From contig NZ_JAICZA010000026.1 of NCBI RefSeq assembly GCF_025933915.1, positions 1-42,157 of the forward strand: 42,157 nucleotides of DNA, written 5' to 3'. Positions 32,122-39,525 of the stretch are shown piece by piece. Position numbers and translations under genes: made by a program. The notes beneath the pieces were generated by a model. That model did no database searches and was not told the DNA's origin. It saw only the letters and a list, made by a program, of their open reading frames with translations. Positions within the stretch are counted from its first letter, which is position 1. Every line of letters begins with the position of its first letter. The DNA comes from Mycobacterium sp. (GTDB lineage: Bacteria > Actinomycetota > Actinomycetes > Mycobacteriales > Mycobacteriaceae).

Positions 32122-32159
32122 GGTGTGGCCTGCCGCCGTGGTCGGCGGCAGGCCACACC
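32122..32159. terminator. Perfect 17-bp stem hairpin after csbD-like gene
   Basis: Arms 32122-32138 and 32143-32159 pair perfectly around a 4-base loop (TGGT). It lies 8 bp beyond the csbD-like stop. No U-run follows on either strand, fitting the GC-rich I-shaped terminators of mycobacteria. Confidence 0.8.
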
Positions 32160-32167
32160 AAGAACGG

Positions 32168-32338
32168 TTATTTGAATGCGTCCTTGACGTTTTCGCCGGC
32201 CTTCTTCACGCTGGACTTGGTTTGGTCCTTCTTGCCTTCGCCCTCGGTGTCCTTGTCGCCAGTGACCTTGCCGGCCTGCTCCTTGGCTTTACCCGCGACG
32301 TCCTGGGCGGCATTCTTGACCTTGTCGGTGATTCCCAT
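32168..32338 (-). CDS. CsbD-family stress protein
   Basis: 56 residues, highly charged and Lys-rich: GITDKVKNAAQDVAGKAKEQ then KDQTKSSVKKAGENVKDAF, the repeated amphipathic pattern of CsbD. CsbD members are induced by general stress sigma factors in other bacteria; molecular function is unknown. ATG at 32338 has AAGGGA upstream; an in-frame extension upstream is non-coding and contains a hairpin. Confidence 0.92.
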   Translation of the reverse strand: MGITDKVKNAAQDVAGKAKEQAGKVTGDKDTEGEGKKDQTKSSVKKAGENVKDAFK

Positions 32339-32357
32339 GGGTGTGTCCCTTCTGTGG

Positions 32358-32384
32358 TGGGCAGCCGCGAATTGCGGTTGCCCA
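32358..32384 (-). promoter_or_regulatory. 5'-leader hairpin of csbD-like gene
   Basis: Eleven-base arms (32358-32368 and 32374-32384), with one G-U type mismatch, around a 5-base loop, about 20 nt upstream of the ATG. It could shield or pace ribosome loading. Confidence 0.55.
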
Positions 32385-32412
32385 TGGACGCCCCCTGCGG
32401 GGTCGTCCTGGG

Positions 32413-32441
32413 CTCGCACCCGGGTCATACCCGGGTGCGAG
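32413..32441. terminator. Perfect 13-bp stem hairpin between membrane gene and csbD
   Basis: CTCGCACCCGGGT (32413-32425), loop CAT, then its exact complement (32429-32441). Placed 73 bp after the membrane-protein stop. Likely terminator separating two minus-strand units; no U-run. Confidence 0.75.
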
Positions 32442-32513
32442 AGATCTAGTTATTCCATTGTGCGGCATGTCAATACAGAACAGGCGGACCCGACGGTGGG
32501 GCGACAGCTCCGA

Positions 32514-32831
32514 TTAGCCGTCGCGGCGATTTCGAGTACCACACTTCGCCAGGCCGCGGCTGACCATGTAGCCGATGCTGAGCAACACGACGTAGAACCA
32601 TGCCCGATCGGCCAAGAAGTAGTCGGCACGTCCGTCGGTCGCCTTCACCAAGTACGACGCGAGCAGCACGCCGATGACTGCGGCCACGAACACCGCGAAC
32701 TCGGATGTCTTGAACGATGTTTTCGTCTCATTTCCGGCTGGTGCGCGGACTCGACTGACGTCGGCGCCTTCGGCGCTATAGGCGGTCTGTGCGTTGGGGC
32801 GGCGCGCGTCGGTGGGGTTACTAATAGCCAT
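32514..32831 (-). CDS. Small two-helix membrane protein, unknown function
   Basis: 105 residues. Polar N-terminal 40 residues, then two hydrophobic helices (about 45-64, FAVFVAAVIGVLLASYLV, and about 77-94, AWFYVVLLSIGYMVSRGLA) and a basic end. ATG at 32831 has AGGA 7 nt upstream. A TTGACA element (32863-32858) and a palindrome cluster lie upstream. I do not recognise a named family; similar small proteins occur with GAF/ANTAR stress genes in mycobacteria. Confidence 0.75.
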   Translation of the reverse strand: MAISNPTDARRPNAQTAYSAEGADVSRVRAPAGNETKTSFKTSEFAVFVAAVIGVLLASYLVKATDGRADYFLADRAWFYVVLLSIGYMVSRGLAKCGTRNRRDG

Positions 32832-32857
32832 TTCTATTCCTAAGTTGGGTGTAAGCC

Positions 32858-32886
32858 TGTCAAGTGTCCGACCGGTCCGATCGGAC
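32858..32886 (-). promoter_or_regulatory. TTGACA -35 with adjacent GTCCGA half-site cluster
   Basis: Minus-strand TTGACA (32863-32858) lies next to GTCCGA (32866-32871), GTCCGA (32875-32880) and TCGGAC (32881-32886); the last two form the perfect 12-bp palindrome GTCCGATCGGAC. This looks like an activator site abutting a promoter of the small membrane protein. Confidence 0.45.
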
Positions 32887-33307
32887 GTACGCCTGGACAG
32901 AGGTTTGTGCGAAATTCATTGACAGCAAGGTGTTTCAGTCTGCCATCAAATGATGGTGTTGATTCAGTAGCGCATCGTTGGATGCGCCCAGCCACGTCCG
33001 AGATACGCTACGGCAACCTCGGAATCGACTGGCTTGTTTGGGGTCCGGCTTGAACAGATGATTGCGGCTCATCCTTAACCGCTCCGGACTGGGTGAGAAC
33101 CAACAACAGCAACGCTACGCCCTGTTCGGTCATTCGGCCACTCCGGCAATTGGATACGGCTGCGCCGGTTGGGACTTGCGAAATCGGGTATCCTTCGGCT
33201 CGGTTGACACACCAGCCAGCCAGCCAGACTGTCGCGCCCCTCTGTGCGAATATCGCGGCGTCATTTCCGAGGCGCCGGATAGACCTGGTCTTTCGGTGAA
33301 CTAGAGC
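32887..33307. other. Intergenic stretch without a supported gene
   Basis: No coding frame with a family motif or ribosome site; a 155-codon minus-strand frame (33008-33475) has no recognisable features. It contains a CCAG x4 run (33212-33227) and a GGTTG-N14-GGGTAT pair (33167-33191) that weakly resembles a SigF promoter facing the hydrolase relic. Confidence 0.4.
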
Positions 33308-33535
33308 TTGGAGCTGGTCGGCATGTCCTCGTCTTCTTCGCTGCTGAGCAGCTGTCGAACCGCGGCAGGCCAACAAATACGCGATGGTCGGATGCGGCCC
33401 GGCGGTTGCGCCATCGCCTACACCCTGGCGGCGGACGGGCCGACCGATCCTGCTCATCCACGGTGTGGGCGGCAACCGTCATCCTTGGCTGGCTGTTTGG
33501 CAGCATCGGACGTGGCGCGAATGACACTACGAACG
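33308..33535 (+). pseudogene. Decayed alpha/beta-hydrolase N-terminus
   Basis: One frame gives GCAIAYTLAADG (about 33402-33439) and the next frame continues GRPILLIHGVGGNRH (about 33438-33483) followed by PWLAVWQ and a stop near 33523. IAYTLAGDG-xPILLIHG-VGGN is the usual start of alpha/beta hydrolases, where HG marks the oxyanion hole. A one-base shift and loss of everything downstream, including the nucleophile elbow, mark it as a relic. Confidence 0.55.
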
Positions 33536-33602
33536 CGCGATTCGGGCCCGTGCGCCGACTCGGCCGATCCATGTTCGGATCACTGGGACAATTCGGATCG
33601 CT

Positions 33603-34310
33603 GTGACAATCGGTGAGCAACTGCGTGCCGCGGTCAGCGGCGGGCACCGACTAGAGGCGGCAGACCGGCTGTGCCGGGCTTGCGTGAGGCTGCTCGACGT
33701 CGATGCTGCGGCGATTTCGCTGGTCTTCGATGGTGCCAACGCGGGAACGCTAGGGTCCAGCGGTCCCTCGGCGCTGATGTATGACGAGCTGCAATTCACT
33801 CTGGGCGAAGGGCCCTGCCTGGAGTCGGTGGCTCGCCGGGCGCCCGTGCTCGTCGGTGACCTTGCCGACCCAAACAATGCACGCTGGCCCGCGTATGGAT
33901 CGGCGATGCTGGGCCACCAGATCCGGGGGGTGTACGCGATTCCGGTGCTGGTCGCCGGCGAGTACGTCGGAGCCTTAGACCTGTTTCGCGTCGAGCCGGG
34001 TACGTTGGCCACCGAGCAACTGGCCGGTGCGATCACGGCCGCCGAGTTGGCGGCGGTGCCTGTGCTCGATCTCATGGATACCGACCTGCAGGCCGCGATC
34101 TCGGATCCCAACAGCGATGCTTGGGCCGAATTGAATGCCTTGTCTCGCGCGGAGGTCAGCCAGGCCACGGGCATGCTGATGGCTCAGCTCGACATCGACG
34201 CCGCGGAGGCTCTTGTCCGGCTGCGGGGGCGTGCGTACGCCACCGACCGCAGCGCCATCGACGTCGCGCGCGACATCCTGGACCGCCGACTGCGACTGGA
34301 GGACGATTGA
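33603..34310 (+). CDS. GAF-ANTAR regulator 1
   Basis: 235 residues. GAF sensor domain (about 15-150) with FTLGEGPCLESV and GVYAIPVLVAGEYVGALDL, then a C-terminal ANTAR domain (about 175-232; LSRAEVSQATGMLMAQL, DILDRRL), which binds paired hexaloop RNA hairpins to control termination or translation. No kinase or receiver domain. GTG at 33603. Precedes a second GAF-ANTAR gene by 67 bp. Confidence 0.93.
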   Translation: MTIGEQLRAAVSGGHRLEAADRLCRACVRLLDVDAAAISLVFDGANAGTLGSSGPSALMYDELQFTLGEGPCLESVARRAPVLVGDLADPNNARWPAYGSAMLGHQIRGVYAIPVLVAGEYVGALDLFRVEPGTLATEQLAGAITAAELAAVPVLDLMDTDLQAAISDPNSDAWAELNALSRAEVSQATGMLMAQLDIDAAEALVRLRGRAYATDRSAIDVARDILDRRLRLEDD

Positions 34311-34377
34311 TGCGCTCCCCTCACGTGAGCCACCCGCTCGATGCGACCCGCGGTGATCAGCCAGGAAGGAGTCGAAG

Positions 34378-35136
34378 ATGACCGATACTCCTCGTGAGAC
34401 CCGAGTTTTGAACGCCGTTGTATCGCTTGTCGACAGTCTGCTCGACGACTTTGACGTGGTCGACCTGTTGACCGAACTCACGGAACGCTGCGCAGAGCTA
34501 CTCGATGTTGCCGCGGCCGGGTTGCTGCTGGTCGACCCGTTCGAGAAATTGCATCTGCTGGCTGCGACTTCGGAAAATGCGCGCGATCTAGAGCTCTTTC
34601 AGCTGCAGGCCGACGAAGGTCCGTGTGTGGAGTGCTATGCCAGCGGACAGCCTGTTTCGGTGTCGGATCTCGCGGCCACGTCATCACGTTGGCCGCGATT
34701 CGCGCCCGCTGCCGTTGACGCCGGCTTTGCGTCGGTGCACGCCGTGCCGATGCGCGCGGCCGGCGTCGTATTAGGCGCATTGGGCCTGTTCGGTACGCAT
34801 CCGGGTGAACTCAACGACGCCGATCTGTTGGTCGGCCAAAGCCTGGCGCACATCGCGAGCGTCGCGATCCTGCAGGAACACGCCCCGACTCCGGCGATGG
34901 TGGGGCCCCGCCTGCGCACCGCGCTGGCTGCTCGCGTTGTGATCGAGCAGGCCAAGGGCTTCCTGCGTGAGCGCCTTGACGTGTCGGTGGAGGATGCATT
35001 TACGTTGTTGCGTCGCTACGCGCGGTCCAACCATGACCATCTGACAGAGGTGTCGCGGAGGCTGATCGCCCAGCCCGACTCCCGCGCCGCGATGCTCGCG
35101 GCCATGACAACCCTGAAAGCCGCGCCGTCGGCGTAG
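34378..35136 (+). CDS. GAF-ANTAR regulator 2
   Basis: 252 residues. GAF domain (about 20-165) with LLDVAAAGLLLVDP, ADEGPCVECYASGQP and VHAVPMRAAGVVLGALGLFG; ANTAR domain (about 180-235) with VIEQAKGFLRERLDVSVEDA and EVSRRLI. AGGAAGGAG precedes the ATG. Probably co-transcribed with regulator 1 and clearly paralogous, though diverged. Ligand and RNA target unknown. Confidence 0.94.
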   Translation: MTDTPRETRVLNAVVSLVDSLLDDFDVVDLLTELTERCAELLDVAAAGLLLVDPFEKLHLLAATSENARDLELFQLQADEGPCVECYASGQPVSVSDLAATSSRWPRFAPAAVDAGFASVHAVPMRAAGVVLGALGLFGTHPGELNDADLLVGQSLAHIASVAILQEHAPTPAMVGPRLRTALAARVVIEQAKGFLRERLDVSVEDAFTLLRRYARSNHDHLTEVSRRLIAQPDSRAAMLAAMTTLKAAPSA

Positions 35137-35155
35137 ATCTACTCACGCGTCAGGT

Positions 35156-35956
35156 TTAGTCCTCGCGTGCGGGGGCGCGGCGTACCGATAGGTCGACTAT
35201 TCGCTCGGCGATCACATGCAGCTTGACGTTCTCGTTCTGACTGATCTTGACCATTCGGCCGAACGCCTCCTCGGCGCTGCCACCGGAGCGACCGCGGATG
35301 ATGCCGATCGCCTGGTCGATGACCGACCGGCTACCCAGCGCGCGCTGCAGCTGCTCCGCCCGCTGCCGGGCCTGCATCAGCAACCGCGCGTTGTAGATCG
35401 ACACAGCCGCGGGTCCGGCGAACTTTGCGCCCAGTGCCACGGCGTGTTCGTCGAATGCGTCGAGGCCATCAGCGTAGGCGTTGATGACGCCGATCACCTG
35501 TTCGCGGAGCACCAGCGGCAGGGACAACGACGAGTTCACGCCCAGGCGTGCCACGGCGCTGCCGAAGTGCGGCCAGCGTATGTCGTCACCGAGCGATCCG
35601 CTGATACAGGGCCGCCGCGTTCGCATAGCACTCATGCAGGGTCCTTCGTGGTGGACCTCGTACTGAAGGGCGTCGATTTCCCGGACGAACTCCGCGGTCA
35701 CTGCCCACGACTCGATACGCAAGGGCGCGGACGGGCGAGCCACGGTCACACCTGCCCCGGTGACGCCCGGGATCGCATGCGCGGCAAATTCGGCCACCTG
35801 GGTGAGCAACTCGTCCACCGTCAAGGCATCGACCACTATGCGGGATAACCCAGTCAGCGACGCATACAGATCGTCATCGTCGGCGTCGCTTTGTGCCTGG
35901 GTCAGGTCTGGCGGCTGGGGTGCGGGGCGGCCCGGCTGGTATTCAAACTCGGTCAA
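35156..35956 (-). CDS. GAF-ANTAR regulator 3
   Basis: 266 residues on the opposite strand, ending 19 bp from regulator 2. N-terminal disordered Pro-rich 25 residues, GAF domain (about 40-190) with EVHHEGPCMSAMRT and SLSLPLVLREQVIGVINAY, and ANTAR (about 205-260) with SVIDQAIGIIRGRSGGSAEE and HVIAERIVDLSVR. TTG at 35956, with AAGGG upstream at a long spacing, is the only plausible start. Divergent from pafB over 129 bp. Confidence 0.92.
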   Translation of the reverse strand: MTEFEYQPGRPAPQPPDLTQAQSDADDDDLYASLTGLSRIVVDALTVDELLTQVAEFAAHAIPGVTGAGVTVARPSAPLRIESWAVTAEFVREIDALQYEVHHEGPCMSAMRTRRPCISGSLGDDIRWPHFGSAVARLGVNSSLSLPLVLREQVIGVINAYADGLDAFDEHAVALGAKFAGPAAVSIYNARLLMQARQRAEQLQRALGSRSVIDQAIGIIRGRSGGSAEEAFGRMVKISQNENVKLHVIAERIVDLSVRRAPARED

Positions 35957-36072
35957 CGTCGCACGCCCTTTTCGGTCGTCTCATAATCACCACAGGGTTT
36001 CCGGCACACTCGTCAGTCAAACTGCCGACGAGACCCGCCCGGCCATCTGAGGTAGCTTTTTTGCGGCACCTT

Positions 36073-36078
36073 TAAGCT
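36073..36078 (+). promoter_or_regulatory. pafB -10 box, leaderless arrangement
   Basis: TAAGCT followed by 7 nt and the GTG of pafB. No ribosome site and no RecA-NDp element upstream. This shows that pafBC has its own promoter after being separated from pafA. Confidence 0.5.
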
Positions 36079-36085
36079 GCTACAG

Positions 36086-37084
36086 GTGGCGACGTCAAAA
36101 GTCGAACGGCTGGTAAATCTGGTCATAGCCCTGCTGTCCACCCGCGGCTACATCACCGCGGAAAAGATCAGATCGAGCGTAGCCGGTTATTCGGACAGCG
36201 CCAGCGCCGAGGCGTTCTCCCGCATGTTCGAGCGCGACAAGAACGAACTGCGTGACCTGGGCATCCCGCTCGAGGTCGGCAGGGCGTCGGCCGGGGATCC
36301 ATGCGAGGGTTACCGGATCAACCGCGACGCCTATTCGCTCGCACCGGTCGACCTGACCCCGGACGAGGCGGCCGCGGTGGCCGTCGCGACCCAGCTGTGG
36401 GAGTCGCCCGAACTCATTACCGCCACCCAGGGCGCCCTGCTCAAACTGCGCGCGGCCGGCGTCGACGTCGATCCCGACGCGCCGGTCGCCATCGCATCGC
36501 CGGCCGGGGTGCCGGGTCTGCGTGGCTCGGAAGACGTTCTCGGAATCCTGTTGTCCGCCATCGACTCCCGGCAGGCCGTGCAGTTTCCGCATCGGCCGTC
36601 ACGAACCGAGCCGTACGCCACCCGCACCGTCGAACCCTGGGGCGTCGTCACGGAAAAGGGCCGCTGGTATCTGGTGGGTCACGACCGCGACCGCGACGCC
36701 ACCCGCACCTTCCGGCTCTCCCGGATTGGTCCCGACGTCACACCGATCGACCCGCCGGGCGCGGTCACCGTGCCCGAAGGGATCGACCTGCGCAGGATCG
36801 TGGCCCAGACGGTCACGGAGGTTTCAGCGACGCCGCCCGGCGGGCCGGCCACGGTGTGGGTGGCCGACGGGCGGGCCACCGCGCTACGCCGCGCAGGCAG
36901 GCCCGTCGGCGGGCGGCAACTGGGTGATCGCGACGGCGAGGTGATCGAACTCGACATCCGATCCACCGACCAGCTGGCACGTGACATCGCCGGCTACGGC
37001 GCGGACGCCCTGGTGCTCGAGCCGCCGTCCCTGCGCGACGACGTGCTGGCCCGGTTGCGGGGTCATGCGGGCGTGTCCACATGA
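36086..37084 (+). CDS. pafB: PafB, WYL-domain DNA-damage activator subunit
   Basis: 332 residues, known length. N-terminal winged helix (about 1-75), then WYL domain with GRWYLVGHDRDRDATRTFRL (about 190-209) and a C-terminal WCX extension. With PafC it activates RecA-NDp promoters when single-stranded DNA accumulates, controlling most of the mycobacterial damage response independent of LexA. GTG at 36086; ends in a 4-bp overlap (ATGA) with pafC. Despite the name it is not needed for pupylation. Confidence 0.98.
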   Translation: MATSKVERLVNLVIALLSTRGYITAEKIRSSVAGYSDSASAEAFSRMFERDKNELRDLGIPLEVGRASAGDPCEGYRINRDAYSLAPVDLTPDEAAAVAVATQLWESPELITATQGALLKLRAAGVDVDPDAPVAIASPAGVPGLRGSEDVLGILLSAIDSRQAVQFPHRPSRTEPYATRTVEPWGVVTEKGRWYLVGHDRDRDATRTFRLSRIGPDVTPIDPPGAVTVPEGIDLRRIVAQTVTEVSATPPGGPATVWVADGRATALRRAGRPVGGRQLGDRDGEVIELDIRSTDQLARDIAGYGADALVLEPPSLRDDVLARLRGHAGVST

Positions 37085-38052
37085 CCCCGATCTCCGCCCG
37101 CCTGGTCCGGTTGCTGAATATGGTCCCGTACTTCCAGGCCAACCCGCGGGTCACCCGGGCCAAGGCCGCCGCCGATCTCGGGGTCTCGGCCAAACAACTG
37201 GAAGAGGATCTCAACCAGCTCTGGATGTGCGGGCTTCCCGGCTACTTCCCGGGTGACCTCATCGATTTCCAGTTCTCCGGGGACACCATCGAGGTGACGT
37301 TCTCGGCCGGCATCGACCGCCCGCTCAAGCTCACCTCGCCGGAGGCCACCGGCCTGCTGGTGGCGCTGCGGGCGCTGGCCGACATCCCCGGCGTCGTCGA
37401 CCCCGAAGCCGCGCGCAGCGCGATCGCCAAGATCGAGGACGCCGCCGGGGCCGTCGGACACGACGCCACGCACGCGGCGACGGCCGTCGACGAGCCTGCG
37501 CCGGTGGAAAGTCGGGCCGCGGCCGCGGTGCGCGCGGCCGTGCAGTCGCGACACGCGCTGGCCCTTGATTACTACTCCGCGTCACACGACACACTCACCA
37601 GCCGGGTCGTCGATCCCATTCGGGTGCTGCTGATCGGCGGCCACAGCTACCTGGAGGCCTGGTCGCGCGAGGCCGACGGGGTCCGGTTGTTCCGCTTCGA
37701 CCGGATCGTGGAAGCCAGCGAGCTCGATGAGCCCGCCGCGCCGCCCGAGCCGGTGCTGCACGCGCCGCCCGACACCTCGCTGTTCGACGGCGATCCGTCG
37801 CTGCCGTTGGCCACGCTGCGGGTGGCGCCCGCGGCGTCCTGGATGTTCGAGTACTACCCGATGCGCGACGTGCGCGAGTTGCCGGACGGATCCTGCGAGG
37901 CGGTGATGACCTACGCGTCCGAGGACTGGATGACGCGGCTGGTGCTGGGCTTGGGGCCCGCCGTCCAGGTGCTGGCACCGGGCTCACTGGCGCAGCGGGT
38001 GCGGGATGCCGCGGCGGCCGCCGTGACGTCCTATGACGCCCTGAGCCCCTAA
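37081..38052 (+). CDS. pafC: PafC, WYL-domain partner of PafB
   Basis: 323 residues. N-terminal HTH (about 8-65; TRAKAAADLGVSAKQLEEDL), WYL-like domain where HSYLEAWSREADGVRLFR replaces the WYL triplet (about 183-200), and WCX domain. A short Ala-rich, variable linker (about 125-150) is slightly longer than in M. tuberculosis. Obligate partner of PafB, coupled by an ATGA overlap. Binds the RecA-NDp element as a heterodimer. Confidence 0.98.
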   Translation: MTPISARLVRLLNMVPYFQANPRVTRAKAAADLGVSAKQLEEDLNQLWMCGLPGYFPGDLIDFQFSGDTIEVTFSAGIDRPLKLTSPEATGLLVALRALADIPGVVDPEAARSAIAKIEDAAGAVGHDATHAATAVDEPAPVESRAAAAVRAAVQSRHALALDYYSASHDTLTSRVVDPIRVLLIGGHSYLEAWSREADGVRLFRFDRIVEASELDEPAAPPEPVLHAPPDTSLFDGDPSLPLATLRVAPAASWMFEYYPMRDVRELPDGSCEAVMTYASEDWMTRLVLGLGPAVQVLAPGSLAQRVRDAAAAAVTSYDALSP

Positions 38053-38148
38053 AAGTCCAGGCGATATGGCATACCGCGGTGCGGCGCGGGCCCACCGGCA
38101 CGCGGCGCTGCTGCGGTAGCATCGGGTGAACGTCTGGAGGTAATCAAA

Positions 38149-38427
38149 GTGGGCAGTCTTAGTCCGTGGCACTGGGCGATCCTCGCGGTCGTGGTGATCT
38201 TGCTGTTCGGCGCCAAGAAGCTCCCCGACGCGGCGCGTTCGTTGGGCAAGTCGATGCGGATCTTCAAGTCCGAGATCCGGGAAATGCAGAGCGAGAACAA
38301 GCCGGAGACATCGGCTTTGGGGACCCAAAGTGACGCCTCCGCGGCGGACCCCGCTCCCGTGCAGTCGCAGCGCGTCGACGCTCCGGCGCCCAGCGAGCAG
38401 GGGCACAGCGAAGCACGCCCCGCGTAG
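38149..38427 (+). CDS. tatA: Twin-arginine translocase subunit TatA
   Basis: 92 residues. N-terminal transmembrane helix (about 5-20), [20 protein letters not shown] (FG hinge and amphipathic helix, about 20-39), and a disordered acidic tail. Oligomerises to let folded proteins cross the membrane. GTG at 38149 has CTGGAGG 9 nt upstream; TAGCAT near 38117 is a possible -10. tatC follows after 54 bp. Confidence 0.97.
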   Translation: MGSLSPWHWAILAVVVILLFGAKKLPDAARSLGKSMRIFKSEIREMQSENKPETSALGTQSDASAADPAPVQSQRVDAPAPSEQGHSEARPA

Positions 38428-38481
38428 CCGCCATCATCGTCGCGGTGCCCGAGCGCCCTGACCGAGCCCTAGACGAGCATC

Positions 38482-39438
38482 GTGAAAGTATTCAAGGCTT
38501 CAGCGCGCACTTCCGGCGTGCTGAAACGCCTCAACCCGCGTAACAGACGCAGTCGCACCAATCCGGATGCGACCATGTCGCTGGTCGACCACCTCACCGA
38601 GCTGCGCACCCGGCTGCTGATTTCCCTGGCGGCGATCGTGCTGACCACGATTTTCGGGTTCGTCTGGTATTCGCATTCGATCTTCGGGCTGGAAAGCCTC
38701 GGCCAGTGGTTGCGTCATCCCTACTGCTCGCTGCCGCAGTCGGCGCGCGCGAGTATCAGTGCCGACGGGCAATGCCGGCTGCTGGCCACCGCGCCGTTCG
38801 ACCAGTTCATGCTGCGGCTCAAGGTGGGCCTGACCGCCGGGGTGGTGCTGGCCTGCCCGGTGTGGTTCTACCAGCTGTGGGCCTTCATCACCCCCGGGCT
38901 CTACCAGAAGGAGCGCCGCTTCGCGGTCGCCTTCGTGGTGCCGGCCGTCGTGCTGTTCGGCGCGGGCGCGGCGCTGGCCTACTTCGTGCTGTCCAAGGCG
39001 CTGGGCTTCCTGTTGACCGTCGGCAGCGACGTGCAGGTGACCGCCCTGTCCGGCGACCGGTATTTCGGCTTCCTGATCAACCTGCTGGTGGTGTTCGGCG
39101 TCAGCTTCGAATTCCCGCTGCTGATCGTCATGCTCAACACGGTGGGGCTGCTGACCTACCAGCGGCTCAAGTCGTGGCGGCGCGGTCTGATCTTCGCGAT
39201 GTTCGTGTTCGCGGCCGTGTTCACGCCCGGATCCGATCCGTTTTCGATGACCGCGCTCGGGCTGGCGCTGTCCGTGCTCCTCGAGTTCGCCATCCAGATC
39301 GCCCGGCTCCACGACAAGCGCAAGGCCAAGCGCGAAGCCCAGGCGGTGGTCCCCGACGACGAAGCATCGGTCATCGAACGGCCCACCGCGATACCGGAGC
39401 CCTCAGTCACCGCGGGGCAACACGACGATGTCACCTGA
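38482..39438 (+). CDS. tatC: Twin-arginine translocase subunit TatC
   Basis: 318 residues, six transmembrane helices, recognises the twin-arginine signal. [15 protein letters not shown] (about 32-46) is the conserved cytoplasmic N-terminus with the signal-binding Glu; [16 protein letters not shown] and [14 protein letters not shown] are conserved. Start GTG 38482 adds a basic N-terminal tail as in M. tuberculosis TatC (about 308 aa); the ATG at residue 32 is an alternative. C-terminal tail (about 275-318) is variable. Confidence 0.97.
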   Translation: MKVFKASARTSGVLKRLNPRNRRSRTNPDATMSLVDHLTELRTRLLISLAAIVLTTIFGFVWYSHSIFGLESLGQWLRHPYCSLPQSARASISADGQCRLLATAPFDQFMLRLKVGLTAGVVLACPVWFYQLWAFITPGLYQKERRFAVAFVVPAVVLFGAGAALAYFVLSKALGFLLTVGSDVQVTALSGDRYFGFLINLLVVFGVSFEFPLLIVMLNTVGLLTYQRLKSWRRGLIFAMFVFAAVFTPGSDPFSMTALGLALSVLLEFAIQIARLHDKRKAKREAQAVVPDDEASVIERPTAIPEPSVTAGQHDDVT

Positions 39439-39448
39439 GTCTTTCTGG

Positions 39449-39510
39449 CGCGAGGGTGCGTGTTTGCACAGCGACACGCCGGTGTTGACGTACAACTGCG
39501 CACCCTCGCG
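39449..39510. repeat. 62-bp intergenic palindromic repeat, copy 2
   Basis: Perfect 12-bp end inverted repeats (CGCGAGGGTGCG at 39449-39460, CGCACCCTCGCG at 39499-39510). Same length and left half as copy 1 at 2405-2466. The one base that differs in the left arm (C to G) is matched by the complementary change in the right arm. It lies between tatC and helY, same direction. Confidence 0.8.
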
Positions 39511-39525
39511 TAACGGGGCAGCGGC

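Noticed and set aside
33167..33191. SigF-type promoter GGTTG-N14-GGGTAT
   Set aside because: Spacing is shorter than the known pattern and it faces only a gene relic; kept as a note in the intergenic entry.
33008..33475. 155-codon minus-strand gene
   Set aside because: Arg/Gln-rich, no motif, and overlaps the hydrolase relic on the other strand.
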